Shown here: in pieces, positions 41,590 through 58,929 of the stretch
Layout of the letters: every line of letters starts with the position of its first letter
Numbering within the stretch: position 1 is the stretch's first letter
DNA from: Lineus longissimus
Lineage: Eukaryota; Nemertea; Pilidiophora; Heteronemertea; Lineidae
Assembly (NCBI RefSeq): GCF_910592395.1
Contig: NC_088320.1
Span: forward strand, 1,426,001-1,490,000
Length of the DNA stretch: 64,000 nt
Direction of reading: 5' to 3'
Translations under genes and position numbers: made by a program
Notes under the pieces: generated by a model
Told to the model about the DNA's origin: nothing
Database searches by the model: none
The model's input: only the letters and a program-made list of their open reading frames with translations

Positions 41590-42540
41590 CGAAACAATCT
41601 GTTGCCTCAAGATTTGTCAAGTCGGCACAGTTGGACCTGTCTTCAAGGACACAACAAGGAAACTTTAGCAGAGGCAGATTGGTCTTGATGCTGTTCAGGT
41701 ACATGAGGTTTACAGGTATATATCTTACTTTGGCTACAACCACTGCTTGGTTACTTGAGGTTCCAATTAGGGTCCTTGGGCCTGTCTTCAAGAGTGGATG
41801 GTCTCTCTGCCAGAGACGAAGGATCCTGCTGTTGACCCGGGTACCTCGGATACATGAGCTGCTCTGAGTATAGCTACTGTCTTGAGTTGTCCAGTGAAGG
41901 TACTTGGGCCTGTCTTCAAGAGTACAATAAAATAGAAGCTCTGTGACCGAAGGATCTTGATGTCCTAGGTATATGAAGTACCTCAGCTACATTAGCTGCT
42001 TCAAGTTGGCTACTGTCTCGAGTTGCCAAGTAAGGGAGGGTAAGGGAGGATACTTGAGCCTGTCTTCAAGTGAACAGTGAGATTCATGTAGAAGCTCTGC
42101 CAGGGACCAGAGGGTTCCGATGTCCAAGGTACATGAGGTACGTCAGCTACAAGAGCCCTGCTTCAAGTTGGCTACTGTCTCGAGTTGCCAAGTAAGGGAG
42201 GGTACTTAGGTCTTCAAGTGCACAGTGAGATTCATGTGGAAGCTCTGTCAGAGACCAGAGGGTTCCGATGTCCTTGCTACATGAGGTACCTCAGCTTCAT
42301 GGGCTGTTTCAAGTTGGCTACTGTCTCGAGTTGCCAAGTAAGGGAGGGTAAGGGAGGATACTTGGGCCTGTCTTCAAGTGAACAGTGAGATTCATGTAGA
42401 AGCTCTGCCAGAGACCAGAGGGTTCCGATGTCCTAGGTACATGAGGTACCTCAGCTACAAGAGCCCTGCTTCAAGTTGGCTACTGTCTCGAGTTGCCAAG
42501 TAAAAGAGGGTACTTGGGCCCGTCTTCAAGTGCACAGGCC
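41590..42540. repeat. Minisatellite of about 150-160 bp units
   Basis: The block TCAAGTTGGCTACTGTCTCG recurs at 42001, 42162, 42309 and 42471 (spacings 161, 147, 162), with more diverged copies reaching back to about 41600. Each unit also carries cttgggcctgtcttcaag and gatgtcc-aggtacatgaggtac. No transposase or coding frame is supported. Confidence 0.85.
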
Positions 42541-42628
42541 AGTCGTGGCATGCTTCATTGAATGTCGTGACTGCAGTGAATATTTTGGAAGAAATGAACA
42601 ACGCATTCTTCATTTGAGATGACAGTAG

Positions 42629-42634
42629 TTTATT
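42629..42634 (-). terminator. Poly(A) signal of MCM6
   Basis: AATAAA on the minus strand about 310 bp downstream of the MCM6 stop codon. Confidence 0.55.
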
Positions 42635-42940
42635 CATCAGGTTTCACTCAAATACTTTACAAGAATTTGAAAATAATGGAAGCACAAATGAAAGGCTGAA
42701 GAGCTCTTAGTTCTTCAGACATGGTGGCACTTTGAATAAATCATGATGCTCCCTGATGTACAAATTCCTGTTTAAATCGTCATTGACCAACAAAAGTGAA
42801 GTAAAGTCACTGAACACAAAAATGGTAAGCACAGGTCTTGAAGACATAATCGAATTTCTCTCTCAGAGCTGTTACAGACATTGTTCAAAAGTCACATTTC
42901 AAAACACATTTCCCCGTCTCCTGGGATCAATATCTGGTTC

Positions 42941-48124
<5,184 letters not shown>

Positions 48125-48189
48125 GGCTGTATTTTTATGTTTTTACGGGAGAAATGAGTAAATCAACAGGCAAAATGACAATAATAGGC

Positions 48190-48201
48190 TTTCCCGCCAA
48201 A
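48190..48201 (-). promoter_or_regulatory. E2F site in MCM6 promoter
   Basis: TTTCCCGCCAAA, a perfect E2F consensus, about 65 bp upstream of the MCM6 start. MCM genes are classical E2F targets at the G1/S transition. Confidence 0.75.
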
Positions 48202-49065
48202 TTGACCCACGTGGTTTTTGACGTTGTGGTTGTCGGTGCGAACTAACCAAGCTAAATTCTGTCTCGGCCTGACAGACGTATTTGTCGCACAGGCTGATGT
48301 CTTCATTTGGACCTTAACAGTAAGTCATCGTGTTTAGGAGCTGCAGATCTTTTAATTTGCGGCTAAGAATCGGATAATTTCTCTACAGCGAAAAACCAAT
48401 TACTCTAATTAGGGTAAAATCCCCGATTAGGCCCTCTGACATCACTCAGTTATTGTCGCTTGCTAGATAAACAAGTAGTGCCATTCAGTTTGATTAACAA
48501 TTCACAATTAATTGGCCGATAAGGGGTTTAATTAACCCTTTAAAAACACGTGCCGTCACCTCAATTTTTGAGTGGCCCTCAAAAGTTATCCGAACGTCAG
48601 GTTCCGTCGGCGTAATGTCCCAAAGGATGGACGAAGTGACAACTTACATATAATTTTGACAGAATGTCAAATAAAGTCAGCAAACTATAGTCTCCCTTGA
48701 AGAATTGTGTTGTTCAGATTAGCGGGGACAATGTTAGTTGTCAGTTTTGGTGTCATCAGGTCGCCACTTGGCCTGGTAAGTGGGAATGATTATGAAAACA
48801 GATTATCGAAATGGCCACACCATCCTTAATCACCGCCAGATCCAGAGTCAGGAAGACAGGAAAGGGGGTCTTCACACATTCACCCAGAGACACTGACAAG
48901 AAAACAACGCCGAACTCGACATATTATAGATGTGCCCCAAAGCAAACACAGATCCTCGGGCCAAAATCTGAACAAAAGGAAGACGTTTATGACACAAACT
49001 ATAACAAAGGGGTCATACGTTTATGACAACCTGCCAGCTCAACATGCTGTTGCTCATTAGGCATG
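48202..49065. other. Intergenic spacer between divergent MCM6 and aerolysin-like genes
   Basis: No supported exon. A 71-codon plus-strand frame at 48811-49026 has no recognisable features and is not called. Confidence 0.5.
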
Positions 49066-49150
49066 TGACGTCACGCCCAACGCGCACTGTGATTGGCACG
49101 AGCCGGATAATTGGTATAAAATATTCGGTTCGTCAGAGCGATTCATCACA
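49066..49150 (+). promoter_or_regulatory. CRE / CCAAT / TATA promoter
   Basis: A full CRE palindrome TGACGTCA (49066-49073), a reverse CCAAT box (GATTGG, 49091-49096) and a TATA box (TATAAAA, 49115-49121) are in order and correctly spaced. The expected start site is near 49145 (ttcatcaca). Confidence 0.7.
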
Positions 49151-49251
49151 AGGTGGAGAAATTGAGAGAGGAGGATTGTAATTTTTCGCAGAGGAGTTTG
49201 TTTACGTTTTACAGTTATAATTCTTAGGACTTCGGCGCCCTGATCATCAAG
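49145..49251 (+). other. Inferred 5' untranslated exon of the aerolysin-like gene
   Basis: From the predicted start site to a donor (TCAAG followed by gtaggg) at 49252. It has no ATG-led frame of note. The next plus-strand acceptor that leads into coding sequence is the one just before 54098, giving an inferred 4.8 kb intron. Confidence 0.45.
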
Positions 49252-52200
49252 GTAGGGGATACCCTTTTATGTTGTGACTGATTTTACATTTTGTTTGCTT
49301 TTTTGGCATTTTGTCTGTGAATGACAATTGGCATTACAAAGATATTTTGCTCTTAAACTGTCTACAATTTCTTTAAATTGTTTATGAATTCGCCCATTAT
49401 CCTCTATTGGAAAAGGGCAGGGGTAAATTAACAACTACACCGAAATCGGAATCCGCGACAAGAAAACTGTCTCCCATGGTTTGGAAATAACGTCCTTTCC
49501 TAACCCGACTGTCTCACTTAAATACGTCCAATATTTTCTGTATTATGGACATTGTATATAGTAGTTAACAAGGCCGCCATTTTACCAACATGGTGGTTGC
49601 AACTCTCATATCTGAAAAGAAGATGTCGTTTGAACAAGCGAAAATTATTTCATTGAGTAAGAGGTGATGGTCTTCACCGAAAAGCCACGGACCGCGAGCG
49701 AGGTTTTTGGCGCGAAACGGTGGGTCAATGCGGAAGAAGTTGGACGCGCAAGACGAAAAAGACGCTTGAATACCGGGTGTACTAGAACGAAACGATGCAG
49801 CTTGGCATGAAATGATTCTGTTTTTGTGATTTTGAATAATTGCCCAGATACGCAAGTGGTGATCGTTCGCGTGGAAAGAGAGTTACGGGTGTAATGTTAA
49901 CTGCTGGGGTTGCTTGTGTCTCCGATTGGACAGTGGGCGAAGGGCATTCATTTTTGTTTCGCTATATCAGTGTTTAGCATTGTGACTTTGTTACACACTG
50001 AAAAATCATAAAACATTTACACACACTTGAACGAATGCTTCAACAGCTGTCACGCCGCTAGTGTCCACATGTCTGCACAAGTCATGTACCAATCGATGGT
50101 GTTTAGTTTGAGCCCAGAATGGGTATGTCACCGAATAACAGTGTTATCTAATGAACCCAACCCAGTGACCCAACAAGAATGCGACAATGCTTAGGTGTCC
50201 TGTCCCCATTCTGATAACCAGTGTTTTTCAATGCGCTCCGCCTCTCGATAATTCGACCCTGAACATCAGGCTCATCAGGATCCCTATAAGAATAGATCCC
50301 ACTATTTTTCGGCTACTCCATCCTGGACTATCATGTTCAGAACGTGTTCACATGGATTCCCCGTCTGAAACAGCCTGATAGTTAGACCTATAATGCGAAA
50401 TCCATAGGTTTTTTTTTATCAATGCCAAAGAACTAAAAATCAGTGCAACGCTTAGCTGAGCGAATCCGCTATCACAGCACGAGGTCTCAGCAGGGTGGGG
50501 TTAATTCGCTAATATTTATCCCAGTTTATGGCTGATTTTAACTTTTTTACGTTATGTATTGTTGTATTTCCTATGAAAGGCATCGACAACAACATTTTCC
50601 CCTTCTATTTACTTTCTAACATGACCTTGCTGGGGCATGAAGGACCCTCGGCACTGTTGGATGCCAAAGACCGAAATGGTCCTATGCATGTTTCTGAGGG
50701 GACACGTGAAAGGGCAGGTCCAAGGTTTTTTTGGAGAAAGTTTTATAGAGACAAAGCTTTCATCGATATATCGATCCTATCCCTAAACAGACTTCTATAG
50801 CCATTTCGATGTCTTATCATATATCATTTGCAGGAAACATTTGCAGGCGAAGGACCAATGTATTTGAAAAACCTGGATAAACACAATAAACAATACGGCA
50901 ATTTTCATGTTCAACCCGTCTTTTCAAAGTTATTCGAAGGGGTTTAAAATCTTGAAGAGCAGGGGTCCAAGCTATTTTCATTAGGAATCGTTGTAAGAAT
51001 GAACGTAATTACACGGTTTATGTGTTATTTAGCTGAAAGATAAACGATCAGGGTTCAAATTAGAAGAATTCAGACAACTTCTTTAGCCATAAATGGATAA
51101 GAGACGAAGCGTTTTGATAAGGGATCTTTGAAGGGGAAATAAGTAAAAGTGATTGTGTTGATATTGTGATAGAAGTATTTATATATCTTAGATGAGGGTC
51201 TCAAATAGAACGACATTATCTTATACTATGCATATAGTTTTACAATTTATTGGTTCACCCATATTTGCATGTAATTGTATAAGCTTATATGCCAATATCG
51301 TGTCGCTTTCTTGACTCGAATAACAATCATTCTGTTAGGTTACCGTGGTCTTATCTTTCTTATTGAAAATGTATGTCTTCAAGCCAAAAGTTCTTTGTTT
51401 CAGATAATGTCTTACGCAAAACGTCTTGATAAAAACCTTTTATCCACGTTAAGATCCACACATACTAAGTCGAAATAAGTTTCACATATCAATACAGAAC
51501 AGTTTATGAACAGTTAGATGTATTGAACGGTGTTGCAGGTAAATCGATGTCCTTTGAAACCAGATGTCTGCACCTGAACAATTTTCAATGTTAACCCTTT
51601 CTCGCGCAACTATTTAGGTAGCTTGCATGAAAACAACATTGTCTATTCCCCCTTTTCTGACCAGATACACCTAAGACCTGATTAAAAGTTGGTAGCAACA
51701 CTACTGAACAATAATGCCAAAAGGACAATGCCCACTGATTTTGGCTCCTGGTTGATTTCTGACTGAGGATTTTTGGAATAGCGACAATAGTAACCCTTTC
51801 CAAAAAGCAACACTGGCCACTTTGAGAACATAAGAACTGTCCCCTTTTGACAACTTTAAATCCAGTAGCCGTTGCTGGGTAGTTTCTCTATTTTCGTCAG
51901 CCATCTAAAATAGCCTAAAAATGCCCGAGCTTCTTTCCCCCAACGCCAAATACACAGACCTTCATTCTTTTTGAGACCAAAATAAAGATTTACGTCACTC
52001 ACACCTAGTTCGACAGTCCATTGTTATCATTTCTGGCGACGTCGTTGCTTCAATATTAAGATAAACTGAAGACGCTTTGGCGATATTCCCCCACACACTT
52101 CACCTCTCAATATCAATGTCTATAATGCACTCCTGCAAAAAGTCTCAACTCAATATCAGTGTACTTATTCCTCGATAAGGGACAAAGATTCACGTGGGAC

Positions 52201-53614
52201 GATATAGACGCACTTCTGATGGTCGTTTTCAATTTTCCATTTTGCAAACTAAATTTATCTCGTGCAGATTCCCTGATTAAGGTTTGTGTTCTAAACCCAC
52301 CTGCCCAAAGGGGACAAAGGGGCAGACGCGAGCCATGCACGCGTCATAAACAGCTGCAGTCGTCGAAAAGGGTCGTCTGCGAAAAACTGGATCCTCAGAC
52401 GAGTTTTCAGCTGTTGTTTTGTATATAATGCTTTGTTTCGGGGCATTTTACGTGCCGGGGTTTTAGTTTTGGTAGGGTTCACAGGCTATCACACCCTTTT
52501 CACACCCTTTTCAATGAATATGATGGTATTCACCGTGTTCGGGCAGGCGTGGCCCATCTGTTCCAAAACAAAGCAGCGGCACGCGACAAATCTCTTTCCC
52601 TGGACATCTCCGCTATTCTGTCTTCATTGAATGTACATGTATTATCGTTCAATTTTCTGAGGACGAGGTTAGCGCGTGCCATGGCATTGTTATACGGAAA
52701 CAATAAAATTGCTGATCCGGTTTACTGTCCGAGAGATTTAAAAAGATGATGAGGCTTTTTTTCATTATTCATTATTCAATATCGGTTTACAGCCTGATTT
52801 ACTGGTGAAAACACGTGATTCTGCAAGTTCCAGTAAATGGAAATCGGGTCAGTCATCAACATGAGGCATTTCCCATGGCCTCAGTATCGTTTTGCCATAA
52901 AGCCTGTCTGTGGATACATGTCCTCCCTCAGCCGGACCTGCGAGTAATAGTTCGAGACATTTGCCAGTGAGAAATCAAGAGTAACATCTTGTCTAACGGG
53001 AAGGGTTAACTTTGTGCAGAGCCAGGGCCTACACCTGTATTCCTGGGACTGATTATAGGCTGAATTATCTAGTTGAGAAACTCACAGGGCAAGTGAAATG
53101 CTATGAGATACATAATTATCATGTTTACCATACAGGTGCGATAATAATGTGGTTGATCTTTAGGTCTGGCCAACAATGTTACTCATACTTAAAAATTATA
53201 TCTTTTCATGGAATGTTTACCTTTAAGTTGGAAAATCGTAACCTCTCTATAGCGTGTTACCTCTCAGAGTATTACACTCCAGACGCAGTGGACCGGCCTC
53301 ATTCCTCACCATAAGGAGACGAAATTAGGTTGACGAGATGGGCTGCCTTGGGAGTCTATACAGAGTATGCGCTTGTTAAAAACTACCACCATGCAAAGCA
53401 AAACAGTACTGGTCGAGTGCATCATGCATGCCATCAGAGAATGCTGTGTTTATAAATGGCATTACTTATGATCAGTACTCCTTTGAGGGTTTCTGGGACA
53501 CGCATTATGCTAATCTATGCTAATCTGCAATGTACTTTTTATCATAATTCTTCCGACCGGTTAGTGAGAGACGTCGATTAGTTAGTGGTTACATATCGCC
53601 CCCATTTCCAACCA
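49252..53614 (+). other. Intron / intergenic stretch upstream of the tRNA gene
   Basis: AT-rich with no supported exon. Short frames near 50528 and 51275 show no family features. Confidence 0.5.
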
Positions 53615-53687
53615 GCCGAAATAGCTCAGTTGGGAGAGCGTTAGACTGAAGATCTAAAGGTCCCTGGTTCGATCCCGGGTTTCGGCA
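53615..53687 (+). tRNA. trnF-GAA: tRNA-Phe (GAA)
   Basis: 73 nt that fold as a canonical tRNA: acceptor GCCGAAA / TTTCGGC with discriminator A, D arm GCTC...GAGC, anticodon stem TTAGA/TCTAA and loop CTGAAGA with anticodon GAA at 53648-53650, and T loop TTCGATC within B box GGTTCGATCCC. The A box is TAGCTCAGTTGG. There is no intron and no encoded CCA. A TTTT terminator follows at 53698-53701. Nuclear Pol III gene. Confidence 0.98.
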
Positions 53688-54097
53688 AAAAAATGTCTTT
53701 TGCTTCTTTTCTTTTTATACATTTTTTCTTCCTTTTTTATGCGTTGCTCTTGCAAATATACATACATGTACTTGTCAATTTTCGCATTATACAAACTGTA
53801 TAAAAAAGGATATTGTCCTTGGGCGCTGCAAGGTCCTTACGGCTCCTGGCTGAGTTTACAGTAGACCCGGCCGGAGCCCTCAGAGCGGCCGGTGGGGTGG
53901 TATGACTGATTGTGTCGAAGGTTTCTATGTGTTTCCTTGAGTATGCCAACCCACCGCTTATGTCAGTCACTCCTTCCCTCCAACTAAAAGTGGGTGATGA
54001 CGGATACTGACTGATTGAAGGTGAATTGCTTTCCATTAGGGAACCGCCGTACAGCAACTGAGTAATGAACGCCGACTTCCCTGTTTATATTTTTCAG

Positions 54098-54913
54098 ATG
54101 CCAGAAAGAAAGATCCTCGATTTGGAAGAGCTGATCCTGGATTATGCCCGCGGAATATATGAAGACAGGGAACAAACCCATTTGGAGAAGACTTTTAAGA
54201 CGAAGCTGCCTTGGGATAAGGTTGACATTCGGGTGGATAGGTCCAAACTAAGCGTCCAGCATGAGGATCCTCTCCATGTCCCGGACGATTCAGTTGGGAG
54301 ACACGAGCCACGAAACACAGTCCTCTTCAAATCGAAATACAATAACACGACAGAGAACGACATGAGTTATTCCGTCTCGACGACGCGTCACACCCGGACG
54401 ACGGTGTCCTGTACCATCACCAAGGGCTTCTGCTTCGGTGTTGAATTCGAGTTCAAGATTGGAACCCCAGTCTTGGAGTCGACTGTCACGGCGTCTAGTG
54501 AGTTGTCCTTTGAGAAAAGCGAGGAGACGACGCGAGAGCAGGAGATTTCGTGGACCATAGACACTGTTATTAATGTGCCGGCAAAAATGCAGACAAATGT
54601 TGAACTGGTTGTAAAAGAGGATGAGTACAAGGGCACATTCAGAGCGAGGACATACTTCAGAGGAAAGGTGTACGTGAACATTAGGAAGGACAACACGGAC
54701 TTATGCAGAGTGATTATTTCTGACTTGAGGAAGATCTTCACCAAGAGGCGTGGGTTTGAATCCGACGAAACGGATCAGAAGGTTGTCTACTACGAAACGC
54801 GGGGGATTTGCAATTGTAAGTTTGGTGTGGAGCAGGAGGTTGTGATTAGTGAACAACCAATCAGTCCGAAACTATTGAACGGGAACTCTCAAGACACAAC
54901 CGATCGTTATTAG
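54098..54913 (+). CDS. Aerolysin-like (ETX/MTX2 fold) pore-forming-type protein
   Basis: A single coding exon of 271 aa. The ATG is placed right after an acceptor (ttttcag, 54091-54097), and an ATG 33 bases upstream reads through that intron end, so it was rejected. The first 85 or so residues are a charged region. Residues about 88-200 have the long alternating Ser/Thr-rich beta strands and a central hydrophobic-amphipathic segment typical of the ETX/MTX2/aerolysin fold. The tail has a CNC motif. No signal peptide or added lectin domain is visible, unlike secreted bacterial members or natterin-type animal proteins. Animal members have been tied to defence, venom or endolysosomal roles; which applies here is unknown. 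No frame break is seen. Confidence 0.78.
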   Translation: MPERKILDLEELILDYARGIYEDREQTHLEKTFKTKLPWDKVDIRVDRSKLSVQHEDPLHVPDDSVGRHEPRNTVLFKSKYNNTTENDMSYSVSTTRHTRTTVSCTITKGFCFGVEFEFKIGTPVLESTVTASSELSFEKSEETTREQEISWTIDTVINVPAKMQTNVELVVKEDEYKGTFRARTYFRGKVYVNIRKDNTDLCRVIISDLRKIFTKRRGFESDETDQKVVYYETRGICNCKFGVEQEVVISEQPISPKLLNGNSQDTTDRY

Positions 54914-55792
54914 TTTGTCTTGTGGATACAATGAAATGATCGACTTTGTATGAAGATTGTGCTTCCCTGCGAAACCGCACACAGACGATTCCGTCAGCCA
55001 CATCTGCGTAGTTTGAGAATTACTATAGTATCAGCGAACTTAGAGGTTCTGAAACAAGTTGTCCCTGGGAAAAAAGATGTGTTAATGGAAGCCGGACTAT
55101 TCTCGTCTTTGGGGCTGTGAAGGCTCGGATGCTGACTCACCACAGGGACCAAGAGGTCCTGCTTCGAACCCTATACTCAGAGAGACTCAGACAGCGACAG
55201 GTCTCTTATTTCTTAGTTTTTGATGTCTCAGAGAAAGATATTTTGTATGTGAACAAGCCGTTCAAACGCTTCTTAGTTGCTTCAGTTGAATACGTTACTG
55301 AGTCGAGACTGGTACATTTTCTGCAAGTCTTGTGGAAATCTTTGGAGTTATTCTGTTGTCCTGGTCGAGAAGAGATGACAGTGAATGTGTGCCTTTTAAC
55401 AAGGTCTTTCTAATTGTAAAGTTTTTAAAACATGTTTTTTTAAGAGAGACAACCATCCTTACCTTCAGGGCCTCATACTCGGCACTTAGAGAGCTTCTCT
55501 GTGCGTGTGGGGAGGAGCAATAAGAGGCAAGGATAGATAAACTCAAGTACAATTCAACAGTAGATCTGTTTTCATGATAGGGTTTCTGCCCATGCCTTTC
55601 TCAACACAGTGTCCCAAAGTGTCCATGAAATGAATAGCCCATACTGGAGAATTACAGCCAATCTGTCAAGTTTCAAATTTCGACCATCGTTCTCTCATTA
55701 GCTTCCTGGTTCAATCTGGCTCCTGCCAAGACATTCATTTCACCATATTGTCAACAAGGAAGAGATGCCCCATGGTGACCATTGTTCTGTGA
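54914..55792. other. 3' flank of aerolysin-like gene
   Basis: No coding signal. Probably 3' UTR then intergenic. Confidence 0.5.
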
Positions 55793-56068
55793 TAACCAGA
55801 CCGAGACAAGTCACAACCAGATTGAGACAAGTCATAACCAGATTGAGACAAGTCACAACCAGATTGGGACAAGTCACAACCAGATTGAGACAAGTCACAA
55901 CCAGATTGAGACAAGTCATAACCAGATTGAGACAAGTCACAACCAGATTGAGACAAGTCACAACCAGATTGAGACAAGTCATAACCAGATTGAGACAAGT
56001 CACAACCAGATTGAGACAAGTCACAACCAGATTGAGACAAGTCACAACCAGATTGAGAAGTCACAACA
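55793..56068. repeat. 21-bp minisatellite, about 13 units
   Basis: Unit accagattgagacaagtcac-a, perfect except a CAC/CAT alternation and one GGG variant; the last unit has a 3-bp loss. Because 21 is divisible by three, several frames on both strands stay open and translate as heptads, but none looks like a gene. Confidence 0.95.
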
Positions 56069-57877
56069 AGAGCCATTTGAGACACCCTATATTGCCGATA
56101 GTCCACTTTTTTAGTTTGTAACCTTGCTGAGATTAAGAAAAGGTTAGGCTTATCATGTGCAATGTAATTATGTGTAAATATGCATTCCCATCTTTGATAA
56201 ATATACATTGCTATCAACTCAAATAGGAATTCCAGCTAAATTTTTCAATAACTTGAAATGCATCCTTACAAGGACAAACCCATGGAGGCTTCAGGCCCAG
56301 CCGTCACACGACTGATCTTTCACCCTGAAACCCCATGAAAAGCTTTACTCCTTTTTCAAAGTTGTTGTCAACATGTGCATCTTCCAGCACTTGCACAGTA
56401 TACTTCAAACTGAGTAGAAACACAATGCCAGTCATACTATTTTGAAACACGGGGCAGAAACTAACTTATGCCAACAGAAAAAACAACACTTTCAACAATT
56501 ATCTGCTTACAAAAGTTATTTTATAATACATACCTACATGTATATAAAAATGATCACATGATATGCATTTACAAGAAGGAAGATAACATAAATTGTAATG
56601 TTAATTCTGTTGTAAGAATTTTAGATACCAACAGGGCTATGATATCAACTGATATTTCTTTAGCAGATTGTAAGCTCCGACTAAAATCATCATTCGTGTT
56701 GAAATGTTTTCATTCGTAGTCCTCACTGACATCCTATGGTTACTTTTCTAATCTAACTAAGAGTTCATATTATGAAGAAATGAAAAATATGCTACGTTCA
56801 CCGGGTTCTACAACATGCACTAGAAAGAGGCACCAGTGCCCCAACAGGGAGATGAGCCAACACTCTGATTTTGTAAGATTATACTAAACATGTAGAGTAT
56901 CATTTCTAGGCAACTAAAATTGCATATCTTAACCTTATAATGTACCAGCTTACTCCACCCACTTCATAGTCTTGTTGTGGCAAACCACATTACAACAGGT
57001 AACAACACTCTCTTTGGCAAACTTTCCTTTTCTTTGCCAACCTATGTGCGTGCGGATTCATGAAGACAAGTTATATCCTGATATCTATCAAAATAACAAG
57101 TGCATATACACATACTTCACCACGGAATTACCCAAGCAAATGGGCTGTAGACTCATACACGCCCAAACCTGCCACAGAAATGTTTGGAAACCTGTTTTTC
57201 ACATACAACTTGGCAGACATTGGAAGACAATATGAGACCAACGGAGATTCCATTCTCATACAAGATAACAATACATGTCCCGTCCTGTAAACGTGATCGC
57301 GGTTTGAAATTCAACTCGCTTAGAAAATAACTCTAGGGTGGCGACCGAGCCAAAATAAATCAGTTTTCAAAGCAAAAAGGCCGTATGAAAAAGTAAATGA
57401 GTAAATGATATGAGATTTGTTACGTAAACACTTCAAGCAAAAGATTACTTCTGTTATGGACAACCTGACCACATATATCCAATCATGATATCACAGTTTT
57501 AAGTTGTGAGATTACCCGTAGTAGAGGGAGATTACAAGAAATGATGCCCCATGTTCCGACATTAGTGATACTTTAAGAAGTCTGTAGAAAAGTATTACAC
57601 AAAAAAATACAGTACCAAAATGGGTTGCGTGATTATCTCAGACAAAAGTAGTAAATATACAAGTAATCAATGTTGACAACCACAGTTGCAATACATCTCA
57701 AATAAAATTAAGTAGCAATCAATAAAACAGCTCAAAAGTCTATATTCATTGCACTCCTAAAACAGTCCTTCATTGATAAAATAAAATGATATGAACATAA
57801 TAAATAGGCTGGTCATCTCAATGACAATGATATAAAAGGCAAAACAGTGTCCTCCAATCGAAAGCAGGAATCGCCCC
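56069..57877. other. Gene-free stretch before the 115-aa gene
   Basis: AT-rich with short random frames. It may include the 3' end of the minus-strand gene at 57878-58929. Nothing else seen. Confidence 0.5.
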
Positions 57878-58929
57878 TCAACGTTTCTTGATAAAAAGTT
57901 CGACTAAATTGTCCCGGACCTGCAAAATAAATGCAAAAAGTTAACTTTTAGTACAAATATGAGTCGCTATCAAAACCTTAGATTTACATGCTCAAAACTT
58001 TAGAAACTTCACACATTCTCAGAGTCATGATAATGATTCATTCAAGGGCTAAATTTCTCAAATCTTCATTCTGACACCTACTTTGTAAGGGTTTTTTGGT
58101 TCCGGCATGATGCGATAAACGTTCAAGTCATCCTTGTCCAAAGCAACATAGTACTCCGACCCTGCACTCGTCCCAGTCAGGATCTTGGCCTGCACCTCTA
58201 CTCGTCTGTAAACAAAAAATAGTAATCTTGAAATAATGATTTTCAGTCAGTCTTCCGACATATCGTGATTCAGATAGAGAATATTCATTTCAAATTGCGA
58301 GGAGGGAGCCTCTTGACTTTACACATGGTGACTGAATAACTTTTGTCTATTTTGGACTTTTATAAAATAATAAAGTCATGATACCTAAGATTTGGTATTT
58401 CTAGAGAACCCATAACAGAAACGTGTAGATTTCTCTATGCCACACAGTGATACACCTAATTAGCACTTATTGCCACTTACTCATCAGAAAAACGGACATC
58501 AAGCTTCACGCTTCTCTCATCAGGTTTTCTCCCAGAGAATCCTGCCCTCATAGTCTTGAGTCCTGGGATGTCAACGGTTACACGGATGATATTTTCTTTG
58601 TAGTGCAAGTTTATACCTAACAAGAAAATAAGAATGTTTCAAGGCAAAGACAGGTAAAAAACTTTAATAAAGGATGCAAATGAAATAGCTAGAAAGTAGA
58701 AGTGATTTTGAATTTACTTTCACTTTCTCTTTAGTAGTACAGTACAATCAGACAAAGCAAAGCATAAGAACGTATAATTTGAAGCAGATAGCCGACTCCC
58801 AACCAACAACTTTTTCCTGATCCTGTCATTTTAACATTTGGGCTTTTTAGCACGCATTCCTTTTTTGTCTTGAAATGGACTACCTTTACGAGGCCCGGTC
58901 ACCAGAAACTGGATCTGAACAGTCATCAT
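57878..58929 (-). CDS. Unrecognised 115-aa protein, four exons
   Basis: Minus-strand exons 58884-58929, 58481-58616, 58082-58205, 57878-57919 join in frame to 115 aa, with consensus donors and acceptors throughout. It starts MMTVQIQFLVTGPRKG and ends DNLVELFIKKR; an in-frame TAG precedes the ATG. The composition is soluble and slightly basic, with alternating beta-like hydrophobics (IIRVTVDIPG, KLDVRFSDE, EYYVALDKDD) and a Pro/Lys-rich stretch. There is no signal peptide, membrane segment or Cys/His motif. No family is recognised. It could be the 3' end of a longer gene if an acceptor upstream of 58929 is used. Confidence 0.7.

Noticed and set aside
48811..49026. Plus-strand 71-codon frame before the CRE/TATA promoter
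   Set aside because: Upstream of the promoter, with no splice sites or family match.
54388..54744. Minus-strand frame inside the aerolysin-like exon
   Set aside because: Antisense shadow of the coding exon.
55793..56068. Regular repeats that could be mistaken for a CRISPR array
   Set aside because: Units are contiguous 21-bp copies with no unique spacers, in a eukaryotic genome.
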